DNA from: Kingdonia uniflora
Taxonomy: Eukaryota; Streptophyta; Magnoliopsida; Ranunculales; Circaeasteraceae
Direction of reading: 5' to 3'
DNA: 64,000 nucleotides
Assembly (NCBI GenBank): GCA_014058105.1
Contig: JACGCM010000669.1
Span: 1,736,001 to 1,800,000, forward strand
Shown here: piece after piece, positions 21,069-33,240 of the stretch
Position numbering within the stretch: position 1 is the stretch's first letter
Layout: the number at the start of each line of letters is the position of its first letter
Translations under genes and position numbers: made by a program
Notes under the pieces: generated by a model
What the model saw: the letters and a program-made list of their open reading frames with translations, nothing else
Told to the model about the DNA's origin: nothing
The model's database searches: none

Positions 21069-21666
21069 TTGAACCTGAAAATCATATCATTTTAATTAGA
21101 TCTAAATTATTTTATTTCAAAATTCATTTAAAATTTCTCTATGCCATACTGACACTTCATTTTCTCGAGCATTATGTTTTGAGATATCGAGCTTTTCCAA
21201 GCTTATACTAAATTAAACATGACATTTTAATCTCATTCTCGATCATTTTAATACAAAGTTATTAAGTAATATCATCGAATAGATTTACATATTATAGTAT
21301 ATATTGTACTAAGTTCAAGATCTAGATTTCTTAACTAGTTCTTCTCGAAGTTTATATAGGACCCAACCGCCCCTTTATCCGCCAAAAACATTTCGAAGTC
21401 ACAATCAAGGTTATGGTATTATTCTGTGTAAATCACGGTCAATGCGAGTTTATCTCCATCTAAGCAGTATTCCATTACCAAATAACCTTAATCTCTCCAA
21501 TACCTTTCCAAAACACAATACAAAATATCTCGGTGACATCAACATTCGAATCAAATCCCTTATATCAGTTACAGTCATAACAATCCATCATAATAAGAAC
21601 CCTTAAACTCAAACCACCACTTCAGAACACTTCCCTTATTTAGAACACTTTGCATCCATCAAAACT
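21069..21666. other. E6 sequence left of the E2 insertion
   Basis: AT-rich, no convincing gene. It ends at AAACT (21662-21666), the left copy of the E2 target duplication, and continues in E6 at 35218. Confidence 0.5.
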
Positions 21667-22474
21667 TGTAGTAGCATACTCATAGCCCTCGACAGACAGC
21701 CGAAGCCCACTTCATTTCCTACTCAAATGTTTTGAAGCCCACTCAATCCCTAAAGCAGGCTCCCCAGAGATCCCCCAGAGATGAACCTTTGACACTAGAT
21801 AAAGCTTCGAGGACAGATCAGTACAGTGTAACAGACATCCTTCGACCATATCTAGATATGGTCGAAAGTATGACAAGACATACAACCATCTCACTAGGCA
21901 AAGCTTGGAGAACGGATTAGCATCCTACAACAAAAATCCTTCGACCTCGCTAACACACGGTCGAAGCAAGATAAGACAGACAACTACCTCATCAGATAAG
22001 ATAGCGCATTGATTGGCCCGTGCATCAACAGTGACAGGTCCAACCACCATGCCGATCAGAGCCATCACCAATAAATGCAACAGTAACAGTACCAACAAGA
22101 TTAGCGCTCATAACTCGTCGGGATTTTCTGACAGTGTAACCATATAATCCTGACCCACACTTGGTGACTCTGCTCCCTATGTCTTTATAAATAGAGGAGA
22201 GGGGAAACCAAACGGTGGTTAGAAAAATCATCTCCAGCCGCTTGTATTTTACCTTCGACCACCCTATACTCCAACCCTGTTATTTACTCTTCAGTAATAC
22301 AATCTGTCTTAAAAATCCTCATCAGAGGTCGTAAAGAGTCACATTTGGGCCTCTACGCAAGTAATTGTCTTTAGATAGATCTTATTTTAGGCCAATTGCT
22401 TGTATCCTCTGACTGAAGATCGATTCTACGTTATGAGAACTAACTTCTCCTCTGAACAGAGTTTGCTCCCTATA
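21667..22474 (+). repeat. E2 5' LTR
   Basis: Begins TGTAGTAGCATACTCATAGC and ends TTGCTCCCTATA, so the terminal CA is mutated to TA. A TATA-like TTTATAAATAGAGGAGAGG is at about 22186. Aligns along its length with 34411-35217. Confidence 0.93.
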
Positions 22475-22475
22475 A

Positions 22476-22492
22476 TTGGCACCGTCTGTGGT
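22476..22492 (+). promoter_or_regulatory. E2 primer binding site
   Basis: TTGGCACCGTCTGTGG lies one base after the LTR end. Same site as in E1 and B. Confidence 0.85.
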
Positions 22493-22557
22493 TCTCGCCT
22501 ACCAATCTCCCTTCCTATTTCACCTCCTTCTGTTTTCCACTTCAGCAGATTACCCTC

Positions 22558-23805
22558 AATGGCACCCACACGCCGTTCCGATTCCACCCAGGTAGGAAAT
22601 TCCGTCGATGAAGTCGCTACCCAAGTAGCCTTATTATCTCAATAAGTCGCTCAGACAGAGGACCGCCACCAGAACCAACTGAATCAGGAACGAGAAAGCC
22701 ACCATTTGGCATTAGAAATCGAAGGGAATCCCCGTCTCGATGACAAAAATAGATAGAACTGAGCGATAGACAACCTACACAACACCGTTTGAGAGCTACA
22801 AAGATTATAGCACTTGGAACCCGCTCCTCCGTCCCAGGCACCCAATCCATCGCGTGTATCTGCCCGCACCCGCCTAGGCCCTCCACAAAACCTCGAGTTA
22901 CCCCCAGCTAATACCAGGGCCGAAGGTATTCCCTGTACCATTACCCCAACCGGCTCTATCCACCACGGGATTCATCCCACAGAAGACTCTGCTGACTCAA
23001 CCCTTCGCTCCTCCAGAAACCCCAGACGCCGTCCTGCTCATGAACGGCTCGGGAACACAACACTGATTTTATACCACATACTAGACCCAGCAACCTTCGA
23101 CTTCATCAATCTCCCCCTTATCCTTCATACGTTACACAACAGGACTTCGACCACAAAATGCAACCAGCAATTTGCGTTACCGCGAGTCCAGCTACCGACT
23201 CCTGGTGCCGCCTTAATAACCCGATCTGCCCTAAACTTTTTGCTATCGAAATACCCTCTAACTTTCGTGCTCCTAAACTCGGCAAATATCATAACACAGA
23301 CCCTAAATTTCACATCCTCGAATTCTAAAATGCCTTGAGCATCTACTCTACGGCTGACTACCTACTATGTTACCTTTAGCCATCGAGCCTTACCGATAAT
23401 CCCCTTCGTTGGTACCACAATCTCCCAAATGGCTCGACTCGTAGTTTCAAGCAATTTTCATAACTTTTCATCGCTCAGTTCGCCTTCAATAAGAATAAGG
23501 TGGTCAGAGTCGACGCTCTTTTCAATTTTAGAAAATCTGGCAGTGAGACCCTCGAAGCCTTCACCAGAAGATTCCTCGATGAATCTTAGAAAATAGTGAA
23601 TCTCGATTGTTCGAATGCTATTTTGGCATATTCGAATGCCCTGCCCGACCACAACCGTGTAAAAGAGCACCTAGTCCTCCACAAACCAAAAACAATCGAA
23701 GTGATGCTCACGAAGGTCAATGGCTATATCAATCTTAATCGCCTTCAAGAGCCTCGCAAATTGAGCCAACTTTTGCAAACAAAAAATTTCTATATGCCTC
23801 GGTAG
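22558..23805 (+). pseudogene. E2 gag
   Basis: Starts MAPTRRSDSTQVGNSVDEVA at 22558. A Pro-rich region follows (22814-23100), then the gag domain in about 23245-23805. That domain shows FRAPKLGKYHNTDPKFHILE (frame-shifted near 23338), LRWYHNLPNGS and FRKSGSETLEAFTRRF, then HNRVKEHLVL. In-frame stops (for example 22642, 22756, 23336 and 23587) break it. It would form the particle and package RNA. Confidence 0.85.
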
Positions 23806-23901
23806 CACACCCACTCTACTTCCACACCCCTGATCACTCTTGTCTCACAGGAGACTTAGAGCTACAAACTCCCCATCATTGATAACAGCACCGAAGCTTA
23901 C

Positions 23902-24732
23902 ATGAAGCGACCAATGCCTGTTTTACCTACACTCACTGTCCCCCTCAGCACCCTTCTACCACACATACAGGCAGACCCCATTTGGCGTATCCCTTTCCCC
24001 ATCGAAGTCAGACCAGGTGAACCTTACTGCACCAACTATAAGTACAACTGTCACCATACCAATAAATGCTTTGTCCTTCAGCGCTCTTTCAAACTTATCT
24101 TCAGAGCAGGACGTTTGCAACAGTATATCGCTGATCTACCAAGCTACCTTGATGGGTTCTACCTCAAATCTCTATCCACCCCTACTACTGACCCAGCCGA
24201 GGTGCACATCTACAGAGTCAAGCTCATCGAAGTCAACAACATAGACATTAAACTTTCCAAGAGCAAACGAAAGCGCATCGAAGAATGTTACAAGCTCACC
24301 TATCAAGAGAAATTTCCTACCCTTCTGCTAGAATCAAGCTCTCACCCTCGACTCGAAGGTATTTCTTTCATTAACTATGATACCTCACATGTTCGTTTCC
24401 CCCATTTTGATCCATTAGTCATCATGATTAAGATCGAGAACCTCGTCCTCTATACAATGCTCATAGATACTGGGAGTGCAGCTGATGTCCTCTTTCTTCA
24501 AATAATCCAAGCCATGAAGAAAATAGACCTCATAACCGCTGCCAACATCGAACTAAAAGGTTTCAAGGGATCAACAGAAGTCTCTATTGGCCGTATCAGT
24601 CTTCCCGTCACTACAGGTCCCATTACCCTTCAAACCAACTTCATCGTCATTGACAAGAAGTTCGAATATCTCGGTATACTCGGACGAGATTGGCTACATG
24701 CCATGAGAGCTAAACCGTCGACCTATCATTAG
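23902..24732 (+). pseudogene. E2 gag C-terminus and aspartic protease
   Basis: One open frame of 276 residues. Its first third holds a zinc-knuckle-like CTNYKYNCHHTNKC (about residues 36-52). A basic SKSKRKRIEECYKL follows near residue 125. The protease then starts: YTMLIDTGSAADVLF with active-site D-T-G-S near residue 191, and LGILGRDWLHAM near residue 260. The domain itself looks unbroken. It cleaves the polyprotein in the particle. The frame stops at 24732 and pol resumes near 25144, so the polyprotein is interrupted. Confidence 0.85.
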
Positions 24733-25143
24733 ACCCTTCGATTCAGCAATCACGAGGGTACTTGGAATTTGAAAGGATCTCAATGCCTTGCCCGCTCATA
24801 CGAGCACCCAGAGATCAACCAAACTCGAAAACTTGTCAGCCGCCCATAGTAAACACATCATCTTTCTATCCCTTCGACTTTGACAGATGCAACCCAACCC
24901 ATCAAACCCACTGTTTATATCGAACTCGACGGGCCTGGTCGGGGTACATTTATTGGAACCCTCCTTAACGAGTCAGAACGCCTCAAACTTTTTGAATTCT
25001 TTTGAACAAACACAAACATCTTTGTCTGGACATTTCATGAAATTCCTGGTGTCAACCCCAACCTGGCCTGCCACCACCTCGATCTCATCCCCTATTCTAC
25101 AGCAGTAAAACAAAAGAAGCGTACACTGGCACCACGGCTTTGA

Positions 25144-25935
25144 GAAGCTGTAAACCTTAAAGTTGACAAGCTCATAGCCGCTAGTTTTATCAGAGAAGTA
25201 AAGTACGCAGATTGGATATCGAACATCGTGGCAGTGCCCAAGAAGAATGGCAAGATCAGAATCTGCGTCAACTTCATAGACCTCAACAAGTATACTCCAA
25301 AGGACAGTTTCCCCCTCCCAACTATCTTAGCACTCCTCGACGCCACTGCTGGACACGAGCGCCTATCTATGATGGACGTGGCTTCGGGTTACAACCATGT
25401 ACCCCTCCTCCTCGAAGATCAACTTAAAACTTCATTTATAACTGAACAAGGCCTTTATTGTTTTAATGTTATGCCCTTCGGCCTTAAAAATGCCGGTGCC
25501 ACCTACCAACGCCTTGTTACATTCATGTTCAAACCCTTGCTTGGAAAATCTGTCGAAGTCTATATCGACGATATTTTATGCAAAGGCCTTCAGAAAAATA
25601 CCCATATCCACGGCCTCTTAGAAATCTTCTCAATACTTCGTATGTATAATATGAAACTCAACCCAGATAAGTGCCAATTTGGCGTGTCATCCAGAAAATT
25701 TTTGGGTCACCTTATTAGTAAATGTGGGATAAAGATTGACCCCACCCACATTCGAGCCCTCATAGACATGTCTTCGCCCCAAACCAAGAAAGACGTCCAA
25801 AAAGTGGCGGGCAGGATTGTTTCCCTCAATCGCTTCATTTATAAATCCTCAAATCGATGTGCCTGGCTCTTTTCCCTCTTGCGCGATCAAGGTATCCACA
25901 AAGCTAAAAAGAAAAATAATCCCAAGATCGACTGA
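25144..25935 (+). pseudogene. E2 reverse transcriptase
   Basis: Open from just after an in-frame stop at 25141. Motifs: WISNIVAVPKKNGKIRICVN, YTPKDSFPLPTI, MMDVASGYNHVPL, MPFGLKNAGATYQ and the catalytic VYIDDILCK. Connection motifs follow: NPDKCQFGV, FLGHLIS and MSSPQTKKDVQKVAGRI. Catalytic aspartates are present. The frame ends at a TGA (25933) where relatives have Trp (W-TPECE), a TGG-to-TGA change. RT makes cDNA in the particle. Confidence 0.92.
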
Positions 25936-26700
25936 ACCCCTGAGTGCGAACAAGCCTTCCTTGAACTCAAAACTTATCTTGGCCGTCCACTAATCATCAG
26001 CACACCTATCGAAGGTAAAACACTCTCTTTATACCTTATTGCCACAAAAACTTCTCTCAATTCAGTGCTCATTCGACTTGATTCCAACATCGAAAAATTT
26101 GTATATTTCATCAGCAAAACCCCAACCCCCGCAGAGACTCGATATTCAAAACTCGAGCGTTTACTCCTCACACTTGTCTTTTTAGCCCGTAAGCTCAAAC
26201 CATATTTTCAGGCTCATCCCATCCGTGTTATTACCAGTTATCCCCAAGAAGTACTCAGCAAAAAAGAAAAGTCCAAACGAGTGCAACAGTGGTCCGTATA
26301 CCTTGGCGACATTACCTTCGAGAAGCAAATATCCCAGAAATGCCAAGCAATAACAGACTTTCTAGCTGACTTCCCGGTCGAAGACGTCAATTGAGAAGAA
26401 CATGAAGATGATTTATCAGAAAACCAACCCGAAATAGTAGATCCCCGGGACCCTCTGACTGGTTGGCGTTTATTCACAGGCGGATCAGCAGGACCTAATG
26501 GCTCAGGAATTGGTATTGTCTTGGTAACACCCACTAATGATCGCATAGCAAAAGCTGTCAAACTTGCCTTCAAATGTTCTAATAACGATGCAGAGTATGA
26601 GGCCTTGATCCACAACCTCGACCTCGTACTCGATCTCGGCATTCCCAAACTGTAGTCTTTGCAGATTCCCAACTTGTTCAGAGACACTACATAAGAGAAA
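25936..26700 (+). pseudogene. E2 RNase H domains
   Basis: Continues in the RT frame to 26394: PECEQAFLELKTYL, YFISKTPTPAETRYSKLERL and ALSK-like VLSKKEKSKRV. A second TGA at 26392 again replaces an expected Trp. Next comes a second RNase H-like domain with GWRLFTGGSAGPNGSGIG, where relatives have the catalytic D (F-x-D-G-A); here it is Gly. A frameshift lies near 26655. Confidence 0.88.
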
Positions 26701-28232
26701 ACCAAGCTAACGGTCGCATGGCTGATTACTCTCTTTTTATGCGGCAGTTCATGGACCGGTTCCCTAAAAAATCCACATTCACACATTACCCTCGAGGAAA
26801 AAATAGACATGCAGATGCCCTCGCTTGTATAGCGGCTATGCTCGGACAATCAGAATCTCGGACACTCCATATCGAAGTACTCGAATGCCCAAGTATCGAC
26901 CAGATGGAAATCAATACCATCAATACTAGGGGTGAGTATCACAATCCAGACGATTGGCGGATAACATTTCCTCACTACCTCAATAACGCCACCCTCCCAG
27001 ATGATCCCAAAGCCAAACGGTCCTTGCTAGAAAACTGCCGCAGATATACTATCCACAAAAACCAACTACATCAAAAATCCCCAAATGACGTCCTTTTTCG
27101 ATGCATATCTCAAGCAGAAGCCTCTCAAATCTTAGCCTAACTTCACGAAGGAACCTGCGGTGCTCATACAGCTGGTCATTCTATGGCCCTTCGAGCTGTT
27201 ACCCAAGGATTATTTTGGCCTGATATTAAAAAACATGCTTCAGACTATGCAAAACAATGTGACAAATGCCAGCGCCACACTCACGATATCCATTGCCTTC
27301 CTCGAGACCTCCATTTCAGTAAAGTTTCTTGTCTATTCAAAAGATGGGCCATCGATTTCATTGAACCCTTCCCAAAAGCTTCGGGTAATAGAGAAAACAT
27401 CCTCGTCGCAACCGATTACTTCACAAAATAGGTCAAAGCTGTTTGTCTTTGCCGTACCAGAGAAGAAGAAGTTATCAAATTTTTATGGGAAAGCATCATT
27501 ACTCTCTTCGCCCACCCCCATATGATTCGATGCAGAAATGGTCCCCAATTCGTTGGTAGTAAAGTCAGAAACTTCCTAAAAAAACACAATATCATTCTCT
27601 CACCCTCAACACCTTACTATCCCCAGGGTAACGGTCAAGTCGAAGCAATCAACAAAACAATTGTCGACAGTTTTAAGAAGAGAGTCGATGCAAAGAAAGG
27701 ACGATGGGTTCAAGAGTTACAACACGTCCTCTGGGCCTATCGTACAACACCAATAAAATCTATAGGATGCACACCTTTCCTCCTAACATATAGGGCCGAA
27801 GCTGTACAACCAACTCAATTCGAAGTACCCACCCGAGACCCTAACCTCCCAGACGAAGATAATGAGTTCGAACTTGCGTGCAACATGTTATGGATCGATG
27901 AGACCAGAGATCGAGGTATCGCCAACCTTGGCCGTTACCACACTTTACTTCAAAAATCCTACAACAAGAAAGTTCGACCAAGAAGTTTCAACATTGGAGA
28001 TCTAGTACTTTGACATGTCAATCAATCTTTGAAACCTCAGAATGCCAGTAAGTTAGTCGAATCTTGGGAAGGACCCTACGTCGCCTGCGATAAAATAGAC
28101 AAGGGTTCTTATTACTTAATGACGGAAGACGAAGAGCCTCTACCAAACCCCTGGAGCACAATGCTGCTGATCCCCTATAATAAGCCTTATCTCCAATCAT
28201 GTACAATTAATGTAATCGAGCATATTCAATAA
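26701..28232 (+). pseudogene. E2 integrase
   Basis: The linker has YPRGKNRHADALA. The zinc finger is H-E-G-T-C-G-A-H plus CDKCQRH (near 27260). The core follows: WAIDFIEPFP with the first Asp, then a TAG at 27429 in place of Trp. Next is IRCRNGPQF, where the second catalytic Asp (usually D-N-G) is Arg. PQGNGQVEAINKT keeps the Glu. The C-terminal frame 27522-28013 is open, then WEGPY at 28029-28110. Integrase would insert cDNA in the nucleus; this copy should be dead. Confidence 0.9.
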
Positions 28233-28292
28233 ACAAGATTGTTCCACCCAGACTTCATCTCCATTTTCATTTTGTATTTCTTGGTTTAACTT

Positions 28293-28950
28293 AGGTATCA
28301 TGTCCATCTTTGTCTCAACTGATACTTGGGGGCGGCCATGAATTGCTCAAGTCTCCAACTTCGAGCAACTTCGAGGGGTAAGGAAGGTCGAAAGACCGGA
28401 TCCTCGGGGATGCATTGGGGGTGATCAGATATTGCTTCGCTGTGATTTAGGCCTTCGAAGTCCAGTCATTTTCTTGGCTAAATCTAGGTATCATGTCCAC
28501 CCTCCCCCCGACTGATACTTGGGGGCGGCCTTGAATTGCTCAATTCTCCAATTTTGGGCAAACTCGAGGGGCAAGGAAGGTCGAAAGACCGGACCCTCGG
28601 GGATGCATTGGGGGCGATCAGATATACTTTGTCCAGGCTCTGAAACCGTCAATGTCCAGTCCTTTTCTCGGTTTACCCCGGGTATCATGTCCACCCTCGC
28701 CCCAACTGGTACTTGGGGGCGACCTTGAATTGCTCAAGTTTCCAACATTCGAGCAAACTCGAGGGGAAAGGATGGTTGAAAGACCGGACCCTCGGGAATG
28801 CGTTGGACGCGATCAGATATTTCTTCATTGTAGCTCAGGCCTTCAAAGTCCAGTAAATTTTTGGGTTTCCTCTAAGTATCACGTCCCCTCGGTCCGATTG
28901 ATACTCGGAGGCGACTTGGAAATTTTTCAAAATTTCAACATCACTGTAGC
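28293..28950. repeat. E2 tandem repeat, 193-194 bp unit, 3.3 copies
   Basis: Units start at 28293, 28486, 28680 and 28874 with (A/G)GGTATCATGTCC, then ACTGATACTTGGGGGCG, CGAGGGG(C/T)AAGGAAGG and GATGCATTGGGGG. The core CTGATACTTGGGGGCGACC is the reverse complement of a core in the E3 repeat, where it reads GGTCACCCCCAAGTATCAG-like. Confidence 0.9.
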
Positions 28951-29498
28951 TTCGACCTTCGATGTCCATCAAAACATTCAGAGTTCGATCTACATATCTT
29001 CAATACTCTTCAGATTTTGATCACACTGCAGTCAGTCGAGCATAACAAATTTCTACTTTAACCGAGGCAATTTCCTACTTCGAACAAAATCAAATTTTAA
29101 CTCCGATAGACCAAACTTATATAGTCCTAAACAGCAACTGTTTACAAAAATACTATCTGCAAATCTATCCAGCACAGAGAACATTCAGCATATTATCCAT
29201 CAGGGGAACTGTTACAACATAATTCAAAGATCAATCATCAAGAGTCTAAAACAAGCATAATCAATAGAACGTGCATTTAAATTCCAACAATTCAAAGTCA
29301 GAGAGATAATATAATCCATCCGCAAGGAAAATATTGAATCAGAAGTTTAGAATCAGTATGTTTAGAAAATACGCATCAATATGTTCGGCATCAACTTTAG
29401 AAATTTAACAGATATCAAAGGCAAAAAAAAACTCTACCAAGTTCAGAAACCAACAAAAAAAGCAACATCGTTCAAACATAGTACAAATCAACATTACA
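28951..29498. other. E2 spacer between tandem repeat and antisense gene
   Basis: AT-rich. Read on the minus strand it lies downstream of the antisense gene and would be its 3' region. No gene seen. Confidence 0.45.
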
Positions 29499-30791
29499 AC
29501 CAGCAGAAGAAGACATGAGAACCCAACCTCAAATACCTCATATAGGTGCGGCTGCACCTTCTTTCTCCACAGATGCCTTAGCACCACCAACCTCAGCAGC
29601 CTCATTCGAACCTTCGACTGCCAGACCATCAGCAGTGCCACCAATGGGCGCGCCAAGAAGAGAAGTTTCAACACCACCCCCAGTACTTCCAATTGCCTCC
29701 TCAACAACGTTTACCTCCCCTCCCTACATCTGTAACTCATCCCCCTCAACAAGTTCTGGAGACACAGGATAAGGTTGCAATGTATCCGTATCATACCCCA
29801 TACCATCTGTAAACTTCTTCAACCTCACATTCTCCATGCATTCCTTATCATACTGCCGCTGGAAACCTACCTTCTGTTCCATTTTTACCTTCTCAAGCGC
29901 CTTAAGCTTGGCCGACCACTCTCGCTCTAACTTTGATCGCTGCTGCTTGAGCCTCTCATCATAAGTGTCAGTAAGCACATCTATATCTTGCTTCAGCTTC
30001 CTGACTTGAGACACCCATGATGCCTCTATCCCATGAGAAAGATCCAGGTTTTCTTTCGCTTTTCGCAACTTTTCCTTTACCGACATCATCGCCTTGTTGC
30101 AAGTCTCTACCCATACTTCCGTTTGCTAAATATACTCAAGATATCAGTGAACCTCGAAACTCGAACAATTTGCAAGTAACCTCGAAATATCACTACAGAA
30201 AGCTATATATAGTTACCTGAGACATGTGCTTCTTTATCTCCTTCTAAGCTTCGTCAGGGTCATCTTCCCAGAGCTCGACCATCGAAGCCTATTTCACCAC
30301 AGCCGGCTCTTGTCGTTCAGCCTCAGTCATTTCTTCATCTTCCTCCATTGTAGCATTCTCCCCAAGCACCTTATGCCTCTTATGTTGAATAGCCTTCGAT
30401 TGCTGCACCTTAGGGGTTTTGGGAGCTACTTGGCCCTTCCCTCTTTTGGCTTGAGAAGACACCTGTTTTGGCTTCATCCTCGAAGCCTCTCCACCCCCTT
30501 CGGACACTGGTGTCACTTGCTTCGCACCCCTCCGTGATCTCGACACAAACTGGTAGTTCCTCGGTAGCTCTTCCCTCCCATTTCTTTTTGCTCCTTCGAA
30601 ACATCTACCTCTATTTTTCTCTTTGGTCGCTTCGGCGTAGCGGGTACGTCTCGAAGCTTGGAATCCACCTTTTTTCTCATATACCTTTTAATCTTGAGAC
30701 TGTCAAACACCGAATTTACACAGTCTTCACTAGCCTCGAGAAGAGTATTAATATAATTCACCGAATTATCCCAAGACGAACTCTTCGGACC
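29499..30791 (-). pseudogene. E2 antisense gene, basic linker, coiled coil and tail
   Basis: On the minus strand a splice acceptor (TTCTCTGCAG, ending 30791) opens an exon with GPKSSSWDNSVNYIN and RDVPATPKRPKRKIEVD. A Lys/Arg-rich segment follows (30546-30289). The coiled coil (30089-29724) has heptads: VKEKLRKAKENLDLS and RSKLEREWSAKLKALEKV. The C-terminal motif FTDGMGYDTDTLQPYP is shared with E3 (FIDDVGSDPNTFERYP, 62880-62925). Introns separate the blocks (for example near 30220-30130). Stops occur but blocks are long, so decay is mild. Role unknown. Confidence 0.65.
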
Positions 30792-30868
30792 TGCAGAGAA
30801 AAGCAAAAACACAGTTATCACTTATTTCAGAAACACATCAATAACAAACCCTTCGACAGTAAACTTAC
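30792..30868 (-). other. E2 antisense gene, conserved intron
   Basis: Donor AAAGTAAGT and acceptor TTTTCTCTGCAG on the minus strand define about 78 bp. E1 (359-442) and E3 (61872-61945) have an intron of similar size at the homologous place, just after the V-x-G-N-Y block. Confidence 0.65.
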
Positions 30869-31735
30869 TTTCGTTATATACCCAATGATACAATTTTTAA
30901 GGGCCATCCTCGTCTACATTCTCGTAGTTACCCCTTACTATCAGTAGCTCTTTATTCCACCCCCGGCCTGTCGAGCACAGATCAAAGAACTAAGGTTTCT
31001 CTGGGTAACATTGGATGTGATAGGTCTCCGGGTTGTTACTAGCCTTTCTCGAATAAAAGGTGATAATGTCGAACCACTTAATTAATCTTCGACTCTCATC
31101 AGCCAATTTCACATTCATCCCCTCTATCACCCTCATCATCTCATAAAAATTACCGTTCATCTGTACCGGAGCCACCCCCTAGAAATTCAACACTTCTTTC
31201 ACCAGTCGCCAAAGAGGATACTCTAGTCCCAATCGAATTTGGACCCTATAAGCCATAATCCCTTCCCCATGGTCCGATCTGAAGGTCAACCCTGCCCCCG
31301 CAGCACTAAGAAGCACCCCCACCTTCGAGAGTTCTAATTTCGTAGCAAACCGATCTAACCTAATCCTATCTTTAGCCGAAATGGCACCTTCGACCTTAAC
31401 CCGACTCAGTCGAATCCTTACTATCGCCCCTATCTACCTTACCTCCCTCCCCACCACCCGAAGGTCCTACATCACATCCCTCCCCCCATACTGTTTCCTC
31501 CTCATCACTATCTTCGGTCACTATCGTCTTTCGACGTCTTGTGACTAGAGCATCTTCAGCCGGCAGAATCATTGACAACGGGGCCTGGGTTACCACATCT
31601 AATACCTCTAAATCGCTACCCCTGTCCATTGGGTCTCGACCAGGAGTACTAGTTTCGACCTCGTCGACTTCTTCATCTACCAGTCTCCGCCTCGAATCCT
31701 GACGGTTATGTATTTTTGCCTACAGAAGAAGAGGT
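30869..31735 (-). pseudogene. E2 antisense gene, N-terminal domain
   Basis: On the minus strand the exon follows acceptor CTTCTTCTGTAG (about 31725). It begins with an RRRLVDEEVDEVE segment, then an acidic Ser/Gly stretch (31629-31396). The domain core (31250-30880) has VQIRLGLEYPLWRLVKEVLN, then MNGNFYEMMRVIEGMN, TYHIQCYPEKP, STGRGWN and VRGNYENVDED. E3 61470-61860 has VKEVLNF, MNENFYKIMRVIEG, HHIQCYPDKP and VNGYFEY. This looks like the Putative gypsy type transposon domain family. In-frame stops near 31395 and 31193. Confidence 0.7.
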
Positions 31736-32924
31736 ATGCAATTAGTGTGGAAAATTCGACAATCCCGTGTCTATCACCCTTATCCCATCTTTCCCTTCCA
31801 GATACTTCTCCCAACCTCAAATCTCAGACACAATACCTCCTCAAAAAAAAAAACTCACCAAATCCCAGACTGGGTTGAAACCCAGTTCTGACAAGCCTCT
31901 TTACTCCCGAAAATAACCCTTAAACCTCAAATGCAAAATCTCCTACCCACCCTCTCAGACATAAAATAAAACAAAATAAACATGACAGAGATCAAGTGAC
32001 TTATCAGTGGTTAGCAGCACTACCCTCGGATCAGTAAGATCAAACCAACAAAAGTAGTAGCACCCCCTAAGTTCGAAATAACCTATGTTTTCTTCTCCCA
32101 ACTTTTTGATTCTCACAGTACAATAATCAATCTTTTCCCACTTATATATCTTTCAAAAAAACCAAACTGCCTCGATTTTTTAAACACTATCATTTCCTCG
32201 ACCTCACTACCCTGGCTTTTCGTCTCCAATGTGGTTTGACCAATTTACCCTTCGCACCTCCCACGTGCGGACAACACCCTTACTACCATCTGCTTACGAA
32301 AATCGAAGCTTCTCGAACCTTCTTTTCCCCTACTTGAAGCTAAACAATCAAGTCCAAATAGTCACATCATAACCTTTTTTCCATCATACGAAAAAAATAA
32401 CATTATTATTTTTTTCACATTGCCTCAGGCGCTCGTACTAGTCTGACAGACCAGTCATCTGAGTTATCAGAACAGTTAGTCAAATCAAACTCAATCTTTA
32501 ACACACTCCTATACTCGAGTATTCGACCATTTCACATCTTGAACAATCCTCAGCATCTTGCTTCATGAAAATTCATCTAAATATATCGACCTTCGACATC
32601 CGACACATCCCTTAACTTAAAAGTGACCAATCAAAAACCTCAGGCTTACAGATAAATTTTTCAGCTTTGCCATAGTTTATTTTTGCCTTCGACAAATTCA
32701 TTTTTATCTTCGAACAACACAAACTATACATTTCGGCAACTGTATTATCTATTCAATATCAGATTGTATTACTATTACCCACAGTTCGACAAAACAAGTT
32801 ATTTAAAGAAATCATTTTCATTCAGAAAAGCAGCTTACATTACAAACCTTGTACAAAACAAAGCAAGAGGCAAAAGATACTGACCAAAAAAAAGCAACAC
32901 CACCACCACATTACTGAGGACCCT
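31736..32924. other. E2 spacer between antisense exons
   Basis: Matches E4 13293-14355 in several short blocks. No gene seen. The minus-strand acceptor at its left end suggests that much of it is intron of an antisense transcript. Confidence 0.45.
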
Positions 32925-33240
32925 AGATATTAGCGTGCTGCTCCTCTTCGACAATGGCCGCTGCATCTGCATCCTCTTGGTCCACTATATCCTCTGTGAA
33001 GTCCTTGAGAAGAGACAGTCAGTGGTCGGGGAATGGCCCCATCATCTACACTATGCCGCACCAGTACACGAAGGGCATGTATTAGAGTGGTGCCCCATGT
33101 TCCGCTTCAAAGAGGTCTGGCATTTCATCATCAATATCCTCCTCTATTTTGATCCTCCGTTGAAGACCTAACAAAGCCTCCTGGATCCTCCTGGCCCTCA
33201 CTGCCGCTTGATTTTCCTGAACCTGTACATTTTCAGCCAT
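32925..33240 (-). pseudogene. E2 small antisense ORF-b
   Basis: MAENVQVQENQAAVRARRIQ start at 33240, then DIDDEMPDLFE and MMGPF, ending with an acidic AAAIVEEEQ tail. It is the homologue of the intact E4 ORF at 14673-14356. Internal stops follow EHGAPL (33082) and again before MMGPF. An upstream in-frame ATG at 33372 exists, but homology starts only at MAEN. Confidence 0.6.

Noticed and set aside
22814..23338. Independent 174-residue protein
   Set aside because: It is the Pro-rich and early part of E2 gag in its own frame, not a separate gene.
26238..26849. Minus-strand open frame of 203 residues
   Set aside because: Antisense of E2 RNase H; no similarity of its own, unlike the antisense genes near the 3' LTR.
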